DNA of 64,000 bases from Thermomonas brevis. GTDB taxonomy: Bacteria; Pseudomonadota; Gammaproteobacteria; Xanthomonadales; Xanthomonadaceae. The notes beneath the pieces were generated by a model, which was given only the letters and a program-made list of their open reading frames with translations, did not search any database and was not told the DNA's origin. The stretch lies in NCBI RefSeq assembly GCF_014395425.1, contig NZ_CP060711.1, forward strand, positions 2,108,001 to 2,172,000. Direction: 5' to 3'. Both the position numbers and the translations under genes were made by a program. Position 1 is the first letter of the stretch, and every line of letters begins with the position of its first letter. This document shows positions 58,716 to 64,000 of this stretch, piece after piece.

Positions 58716-60659
58716 ATGAAGCGACGTGCCGGCTGGTCGATGATGCTTGCTGCAATGCTGGCGACGCTGCCGTCGCTGCCCGCGTGGGCGGCCGACACCG
58801 GCCACTACGTGCTCGGCGACGTCGCCGCGAAGACGCCCGGCAAGGTGCAGCCGGGCCTGCTGCTGATGGGCGGCGGCGACCGCAACTTCGACGCGCTGCG
58901 CTGGTTCATGGCGCATGCCGGCAACGGCCACGTGGTGGTGCTGCGCGCTTCGCAGGCGGGCGAGATCGGCGAGGAGTTCTTCAACGAGGTCGGCGGGATC
59001 AAGTCGGTCGAAACCTTCGTGTTCAACGACCGCGAAGCCGCCAGCGACCCGAAGATCCTGGCCGCGCTCAGGCGCGCCGACGGCATCTTCATCGCCGGCG
59101 GCGACCAGTCGCGCTACGTGCGCTACTGGCGCGGCACGCCGGTGGCCGCCGCGCTGGACGCGCACGTCAAGGCCGGCAAGCCGCTGGGCGGCACCAGCGC
59201 GGGCCTGGCGATGCTCGGCGAATACCTGTACGGCGCGATGGACGGCGGCAGCCAGATCAGCCCGCGCGCGCTGGCCGATCCGCTGGGCCCGGACAACACC
59301 ATCGAGACGGACTTCCTGCACCTCGCGGCGCTGAAGGGCGTGGTCACCGACACCCACTTCAGCGAGCGCGGCCGGCTCGGCCGCCTGGTCGCCTTCGTGG
59401 CGAAGGCGGAATCGATGGCCGGCCGGCCGCTGCTGGGGCTGGGCGTGGACGAGGACGCCGCGGTCGCGGTGGAAGGCGACGGCAGCGCGCGCGTCTATGC
59501 GACCGCGCCGGGCGCGGGCGCGATCGTGGTGCGCGGCGGCTTCGACAGGCAGGCCGAGGACGAGCCGATGCGCCAGGCCGGCATCGAGACCGAGGTGGCC
59601 GGCGTGGACTCCGTGCTGCACCTGCCGGAAGGCCGCGTCGAGAAGCCGCTGGCGCAGCGCCGCTACGCCGTGCGCGACGGCGTGCTGGCGGCGCTGGACG
59701 CGCCGACGCTGGTGATCCATGGCGGCGCCGGCGTCGAGCCGGGCGACCTGACCGCCGCCGAGGAAGCCGAGGTCAAGCGCGCGCTGGAAGCGGCGCTGCG
59801 CGCCGGCCACGCCAAGCTGCAATCCGGCGCCACGTCGCTGGACGCGGTCACCGCCGCGATCACCGTGCTGGAGGACGACCCGCACTTCAACGCCGGCCGC
59901 GGCGCGGTGTTCACCCACGACGGCCGCAACGAACTCGACACCTCGATCATGGACGGCGCCACCGGCCGCGCCGGCGCGGCGGCGGGCCTGCACCGGGTGA
60001 AGAATCCGATCACCCTGGCACGCGCGATCATGGACAGGTCGAAGCACGTGATGATGGTCGGCGACGGCGCGGAGATGTTCGCGAAGGAGCAGGGCATCGC
60101 GCTGGTCGATCCGTCCTACTTCCGCACCGAGAAGCGCTGGAAGGCGTTGCAGAACGCGCTGAAGGAAGAGGCGCAGGCGCAGGCCAGCAACGTCCCGCTG
60201 GTGCTGCCGGGCAAGGCCTACTTCGGCACCGTCGGCGCGCTGGCGCTGGACGCGCAGGGGCATCTGGCGGCCGGCACCTCGACCGGCGGCATGACCAACA
60301 AGCGCTACGGCCGCGTCGGCGATTCGCCGATCATCGGCGCCGGCACCTGGGCCGACGCGCGCTGCGCGGTGTCCGGCACCGGCTGGGGCGAGTTCTACAT
60401 CCGCGCCGCCGCCGCGCACGAAATCTGCGCGCGCGTGCGCCTGGCCGGCGAGCCGCTGGCGAAGGCCGGCGACGGCGTGATCAACCGCGACATCCCCAAG
60501 GCCGGCGGCGACGGCGGCGCGATCGCGCTGGGTGCGGACGGCAGCGTCGCCTTCCCGTTCAACACCGGCGGCATGTACCGCGGCTGGATCGGCGCGGACG
60601 GCGTGCCGCATGTGGCGATCTACAAGACGGATGCGCTGGAGATGCCGGGGCGGGATTGA
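58716..60659 (+). CDS. Exported cyanophycinase-isoaspartyl peptidase fusion
   Basis: A 647-residue two-enzyme protein. After a signal peptide (MMLAAMLATLPSLPAWAA), residues 40-325 form a serine cyanophycinase: nucleophile Ser161 in GGTSAGLAM and THFSERGRLGRL with His214. From residue 332 on (LVIHGGAG ... ) it is an isoaspartyl peptidase/asparaginase precursor of the Ntn type, self-cleaving before Thr505 in FGTVGALALD. The first half would release beta-Asp-Arg dipeptides from cyanophycin and the second split them to Asp and Arg. Export would act outside the cytosol. It could instead use other beta-aspartyl peptides. Confidence 0.87.
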   Translation: MKRRAGWSMMLAAMLATLPSLPAWAADTGHYVLGDVAAKTPGKVQPGLLLMGGGDRNFDALRWFMAHAGNGHVVVLRASQAGEIGEEFFNEVGGIKSVETFVFNDREAASDPKILAALRRADGIFIAGGDQSRYVRYWRGTPVAAALDAHVKAGKPLGGTSAGLAMLGEYLYGAMDGGSQISPRALADPLGPDNTIETDFLHLAALKGVVTDTHFSERGRLGRLVAFVAKAESMAGRPLLGLGVDEDAAVAVEGDGSARVYATAPGAGAIVVRGGFDRQAEDEPMRQAGIETEVAGVDSVLHLPEGRVEKPLAQRRYAVRDGVLAALDAPTLVIHGGAGVEPGDLTAAEEAEVKRALEAALRAGHAKLQSGATSLDAVTAAITVLEDDPHFNAGRGAVFTHDGRNELDTSIMDGATGRAGAAAGLHRVKNPITLARAIMDRSKHVMMVGDGAEMFAKEQGIALVDPSYFRTEKRWKALQNALKEEAQAQASNVPLVLPGKAYFGTVGALALDAQGHLAAGTSTGGMTNKRYGRVGDSPIIGAGTWADARCAVSGTGWGEFYIRAAAAHEICARVRLAGEPLAKAGDGVINRDIPKAGGDGGAIALGADGSVAFPFNTGGMYRGWIGADGVPHVAIYKTDALEMPGRD

Positions 60660-60686
60660 GCCGGCTCGCGGAGCAGAAGCGTTTTT

Positions 60687-60758
60687 GACGCGGATCAACG
60701 CGGATAAACACGGATCTTTTCGATTCGAAATCCGTTTTTATCCGCGTTGATCCGCGTC
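60687..60758. repeat. GACGCGGATCAA-type palindromic repeat
   Basis: The 22-base arms 60687-60708 and 60737-60758 are perfect reverse complements, starting GACGCGGATCAACGCGG. An inner weaker hairpin (CGGAT/ATCCG) lies between. A degenerate relative is at 4165-4219. It sits between the convergent cyanophycinase and LysR genes and may be a bidirectional terminator. Confidence 0.85.
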
Positions 60759-60794
60759 CAATTTCTCTTCATCCCAACCCGGAGTCAGGGGCGG

Positions 60795-61763
60795 TTACCG
60801 CTCCGAATGCCCGCTTTCGTCGTACCCGCGCGGCGCCAGCGCTTCCGGCTGGATCAGCTCGACGAAGGCGCGCGCCTGCGCCGACAGGAACTTGCCCTTG
60901 CGCATCACGATCCCGTAGCTGCGCGACGGAAACCAGCGCGCCAGCGAGCGCGCCGCCAGCCGCTGGCGGTCGGCTTCGGTCAGGCAGATCGCGGTCACGA
61001 TACTGATGCCGAGGCCCATCGCCACGTACTGCTTGATCACCTCCCAGCCGCCCACTTCCAGCGCCACCGTGTACGGCACGCGGTTCTGCTGGAACACCAG
61101 GTCGACCAGCCGGTAGGTGGTCAGGCGCTTGGGCGGCAGGATCAGGCCGTAGGGCGACAGGTCTTCCAGCGACAGCTCGCGCTTGCCCGCCAGCGGATGG
61201 TCGGGCGGGGTGATCAGCATCGGTTCGAAGCGGTACACCGGCGCGTAGGTCAGGTCGGCCGGCACGTCCAGCATCGAACCCACCGCCAGGTCCACGCCGT
61301 CGCTGCGCAGCAGGTCCAGGCCGCTGGCGCCGGTGACGTTGTGCAGGCTCAGGCGCACGTCGGCGTGGCGCTGGCGGAACGCGTCGACGATGCCCGGCAG
61401 CAGGTACAGGATGGTCGAGCTGCCGGCGGCCACGTGCAGCTCGCCCGCGTCCAGCCCGCGCACCTGCTCGCGGAAATTGGCGGCCAGGCCGTCCAGCCCT
61501 TCCACCAGCGGGCGCGCCATTTCGTACAGCAGCTCGCCCTCGCGGGTGGGGGTGAGGCGGCGGCCGCTGCGCTCCAGCAGGCGCGTGCCCAGCTCGCGCT
61601 CCAGCGCCTGCAATTGCAGGGTCACCGCCGGCTGGCTGAGGTACAGCGCTTCGGCCGCGCGCGAGATCGAGCCCAGCCGCGCCACTTGGCAGAACGCCCG
61701 CAGCGGCTTCAGGCGCGAGCCCTTGTAGGCGAAACGCAGGGCGGCGGAGGGGCTGTTCGCCAT
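60795..61763 (-). CDS. LysR-type transcriptional regulator (CysB-like) beside glyoxylate genes
   Basis: A 322-residue LysR regulator. The winged helix-turn-helix occupies residues 13-75 (LRAFCQVARLGSISRAAEALYLSQPAVTLQLQALE), followed by a two-lobe effector domain (SSTILYLLPGIVDAFRQRHADVRLSL ...). It is divergent from aceB with a palindromic site between them, so it probably controls the malate synthase operon; the inducer is not known from sequence. ATG 61763 is chosen as the start matching the domain; a second upstream Met exists. Confidence 0.88.
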   Translation of the reverse strand: MANSPSAALRFAYKGSRLKPLRAFCQVARLGSISRAAEALYLSQPAVTLQLQALERELGTRLLERSGRRLTPTREGELLYEMARPLVEGLDGLAANFREQVRGLDAGELHVAAGSSTILYLLPGIVDAFRQRHADVRLSLHNVTGASGLDLLRSDGVDLAVGSMLDVPADLTYAPVYRFEPMLITPPDHPLAGKRELSLEDLSPYGLILPPKRLTTYRLVDLVFQQNRVPYTVALEVGGWEVIKQYVAMGLGISIVTAICLTEADRQRLAARSLARWFPSRSYGIVMRKGKFLSAQARAFVELIQPEALAPRGYDESGHSER

Positions 61764-61801
61764 GTTCTCGATGACAGTATTTGGAAATTTAATACTAATC
61801 A

Positions 61802-61822
61802 TTGACAAATCTGCTTTGTCAA
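61802..61822. promoter_or_regulatory. Probable LysR operator
   Basis: TTGACAAA-TCTGC-TTTGTCAA is a perfect 8-bp palindrome with a 5-base spacer, midway between the divergent LysR and aceB genes (61763 and 61876). Its T-N11-A form fits LysR binding sites. The surrounding sequence is much more AT-rich than the coding DNA and should hold both promoters. Confidence 0.7.
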
Positions 61823-61875
61823 ATACCACACGCAGGCGGATGGTTGGCTTCCCCACACGTTCCACGGAGATGCCG

Positions 61876-63492
61876 ATGTCCGCCGTGCTGCAAGACCGCC
61901 CCGGCGAGGGCGTGGAGATCACCCGCCGCCTGCCCGGGCAGGACGCCCTGCTGCCGCCGGCCGCGCTGGCCTTCCTGGCCGGGCTGCACCGCCGCTTCGA
62001 GGGCGAGCGCCAGGCCCGGCTGGCCGCCCGCCGCGCCCGCCAGCAGGCCTTCGACGCCGGCGCGCTGCCGGACTTCCGCGCCGACACCGCGCACATCCGC
62101 GCCGGCGACTGGACGGTAGCCCCGGCGCCGGCCGCGCTGCAGGACCGCCGCGTCGAGATCACCGGCCCGGTCGATCCGAAGATGGTCATCAACGCGCTGA
62201 ACTCCGGCGCCAACTGCTACATGGCCGACTTCGAGGATTCCACCTCGCCGACCTGGACCAACCTGCTGACCGGCCAGCAGGCGCTGCGCGCGGCCATCAA
62301 CGGCGCGCTGGTGTTCGACGGCGGCGGCAAGCGCTACGAACTGCGCCCGCAGGCCGAGCAGGCGGTGCTGATCGTGCGCCCGCGCGGCTGGCATCTGGAT
62401 GAGAAGCACGTGCTGGTGGACGGCGAGCGGATGTCGGCGTCGCTGTTCGACGCCGGTCTGTTCGCCTTCCACAACGCCCGCGCGCTGGCCGGTCGCGACC
62501 GCGGCCCGTACTTCTACCTGCCCAAGCTGGAATCGATGGAAGAGGCGGCGCTGTGGGAACGGGCGCTGTCCGCCATCGAGGCGGAGCTGGGCCTGCCGCA
62601 CGGGCAGATGAAGGCGACGGTGCTGATCGAGACGCTGCCGGCCGCGTTCGAGATGGACGAGATCCTGTTCGCGCTGAAGGACCGCATCGCCGGCCTCAAC
62701 TGCGGGCGCTGGGACTACATCTTCAGCTGCATCAAGACCCTGCGCCGGCACCGCGGCCACGTGCTGCCGGAGCGCGGCCAGGTGACGATGACCCAGCCGT
62801 TCCTGCGCGCGTACTCGGAGTTGCTGATCCGCACCTGCCACCGCCGCGGCGCGCACGCGATGGGCGGCATGGCCGCGCAGATCCCGATCCGCGACGACGC
62901 CGAGGCCAACGCCGCCGCGCTGGCCCGCGTCCGCGCCGACAAGCTGCGTGAGGTGACCGCCGGCCACGACGGCACCTGGGTGGCACACCCGGCGCTGATC
63001 CCGCTGGCGCGCGAGGTGTTCGACGCGCGCATGCCCGGCCCGAACCAGCTGCGGGTGGCGCGCGAGGATGTGCACGTCGAGCGCGACGATCTGCTCAAGC
63101 CGGTGCTGGGCACGATCACCCGCGCCGGCTTCGAGAACAATGTCGAGGTCTGCGTGCGCTATCTGGCCGCCTGGCTGGACGGCAACGGCTGCGTGCCGAT
63201 CCACCATCTGATGGAGGACGCCGCCACCGCCGAGATCGCTCGCGCCCAGCTCTGGCAATGGCTGCACTTTTCCGACGACGGGGGCGAGCCGCTGTCGCTG
63301 GACGACGGCACCCCGGTCGATTTCGCCCTGCTGGAGCGCGCCCTGATCGGCCTGCCGAGCCGGCTGGGCGATCCCCGCAGCGTTCCCGGCGCGGCCCGCG
63401 TGGCCGAGGCCATCGGGATGCTCGACCGCCTCACCCACGCCGAGGAACTGGCCGAGTTCCTCACCTTGCCTGCCTACGAACGCATCGACTGA
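61876..63492 (+). CDS. aceB: Malate synthase A
   Basis: A 538-residue enzyme condensing glyoxylate with acetyl-CoA, second step of the glyoxylate bypass. Conserved blocks are YMADFEDSTSPTW, LPKLESMEEAALWERALS, LKDRIAGLNCGRWDYIFS and RAHAMGGMAAQIPIRDD-like, with FENNVEVCVRYLAAWLDGNGCVPI near the C-terminus. ATG 61876 is preferred over 61870 because GGAG ends six bases before it. aceA follows after a 135-base repeat-filled gap. Confidence 0.95.
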   Translation: MSAVLQDRPGEGVEITRRLPGQDALLPPAALAFLAGLHRRFEGERQARLAARRARQQAFDAGALPDFRADTAHIRAGDWTVAPAPAALQDRRVEITGPVDPKMVINALNSGANCYMADFEDSTSPTWTNLLTGQQALRAAINGALVFDGGGKRYELRPQAEQAVLIVRPRGWHLDEKHVLVDGERMSASLFDAGLFAFHNARALAGRDRGPYFYLPKLESMEEAALWERALSAIEAELGLPHGQMKATVLIETLPAAFEMDEILFALKDRIAGLNCGRWDYIFSCIKTLRRHRGHVLPERGQVTMTQPFLRAYSELLIRTCHRRGAHAMGGMAAQIPIRDDAEANAAALARVRADKLREVTAGHDGTWVAHPALIPLAREVFDARMPGPNQLRVAREDVHVERDDLLKPVLGTITRAGFENNVEVCVRYLAAWLDGNGCVPIHHLMEDAATAEIARAQLWQWLHFSDDGGEPLSLDDGTPVDFALLERALIGLPSRLGDPRSVPGAARVAEAIGMLDRLTHAEELAEFLTLPAYERID

Positions 63493-63503
63493 GCCGCTTG
63501 TCT

Positions 63504-63603
63504 CCCTCCCCTTCAAGGGGAGGGCCGGGGTGGGGATGGTGTTCCCCATTGCCGGCAACCGCTCAACCCCATCCCCACCCAACCCTCCCCTTGAAGGGGA
63601 GGG
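63504..63603. repeat. Nested palindromic repeat between aceB and aceA
   Basis: CCCTCCCCTTCAAGGGGAGG and its copy CCCTCCCCTTGAAGGGGAGG are themselves hairpins and lie as a larger inverted repeat (63504-63538 with 63569-63603). They belong to the same family of words as the repeats around the DUF559 gene. The large structure could process or attenuate the aceB-aceA transcript. Confidence 0.8.
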
Positions 63604-63627
63604 CTTGAAAGCCCGAGGAGCCATGCC

Positions 63628-64000
63628 ATGAAGAACACCCTGCCGACCGCCGAACAACTGAAGCTGGACTGGGCCAACAACCCGCGCTGGGCCGGCGTCA
63701 CCCGTTCCTACAGCGCCGAGGACGTGGTCCGCCTGCGCGGCACCGTCCAGATCGAACACTCCATCGCCCGCCTCGGCGCGGAGAAGCTGTGGAAGTCGCT
63801 GCACCACGAGGATTTCGTCAACGCGCTGGGCGCGCTGACCGGCAACCAGGCCATGCAGCAGGTCAAGGCCGGGCTGAAGGCCATCTACCTGTCCGGCTGG
63901 CAGGTCGCCGCCGACGCCAACCTGGCCGGCGAGATGTATCCCGATCAGTCCCTGTACCCGGCCAACTCGGTGCCGCAGGTGGTCAAGCGCATCAACAATA
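63628..64000 (+). CDS. aceA: Isocitrate lyase, N-terminal part
   Basis: The first 124 codons of isocitrate lyase, which splits isocitrate into succinate and glyoxylate. The start has GAGGAG at 63614-63619. [26 protein letters not shown] and [42 protein letters not shown] are near-identical to the family's N-terminus. The gene runs off the right end of the window. Confidence 0.95.
   Translation, partial: MKNTLPTAEQLKLDWANNPRWAGVTRSYSAEDVVRLRGTVQIEHSIARLGAEKLWKSLHHEDFVNALGALTGNQAMQQVKAGLKAIYLSGWQVAADANLAGEMYPDQSLYPANSVPQVVKRINN

Overview
The window is high-GC, densely coded chromosomal DNA from a gammaproteobacterium of the Xanthomonadaceae/Lysobacteraceae (Lysobacter, Luteimonas, Thermomonas or a near relative). 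This rests on an Ax21-family outer-membrane protein, a dispersed oleABCD cluster of the Xanthomonas type, a hemD-hemX-hemY run, a PhoPQ pair of the Xanthomonas type, and GC-rich palindromic intergenic repeats. I see no prophage, integrase, CRISPR array or rRNA. The assignment is by eye; no database search was possible.

Layout. 0-4.1 kb: dusA end, a citrulline/dimethylarginine hydrolase-like enzyme, a PepSY-like protein and phoPQ. 4.2-8 kb: MtfA-type peptidase, birA-coaX and a SPOR protein. 8-9.9 kb: tRNA-Thr, arginase and a zinc-ribbon/DUF6998-like protein. 9.8-14.8 kb (minus strand): hemF, a DMT transporter, hemY, hemX, hemD. 14.8-20 kb: thioesterase, lipoprotein, rhodanese, secB-gpsA, Ax21, trmL, SDR. 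20-31.5 kb: M16 peptidase, then oleA, oleB, oleC and oleD (long-chain olefin synthesis) interleaved with a uracil-DNA glycosylase, a methyltransferase, an SDR, a YkgJ protein and a DUF559 nuclease cassette. 31.5-35.6 kb: ubiJ-ubiB and a serine hydrolase. 35.8-43.4 kb: heavy-metal efflux (CzcCBA plus two CDF transporters). 43.4-45.8 kb: truC, DUF2059, arfB, acyltransferase. 46.2-53.5 kb: a five-gene operon (HEAT protein, GT2 synthase, YaiO porin, LtaS-like transferase, TIM-barrel hydrolase) that looks like an exopolysaccharide machine behind a candidate sigma-54 promoter. 53.5-60.7 kb: TonB receptor with FecR/ECF sigma signalling, divergent from an exported cyanophycinase-isoaspartyl peptidase fusion. 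60.8-64 kb: LysR regulator and glyoxylate bypass genes aceB-aceA.

The most unusual signals are repeats. (i) Two hairpins share an identical 27-base apex but have unrelated, perfectly complementary arms; one of them sits in frame inside an SDR gene. (ii) A 42-base element with a 9-bp direct repeat is inserted in frame in hemF, and its removal restores the canonical motif. (iii) A DUF559 nuclease gene is bounded by inverted repeats and wedged between oleC and oleD. oleC itself carries an apparent -1 frameshift at a run of six G. Two strong system-level candidates are the five-gene exopolysaccharide operon and the fused, exported cyanophycin-degrading enzyme beside a TonB signalling receptor.
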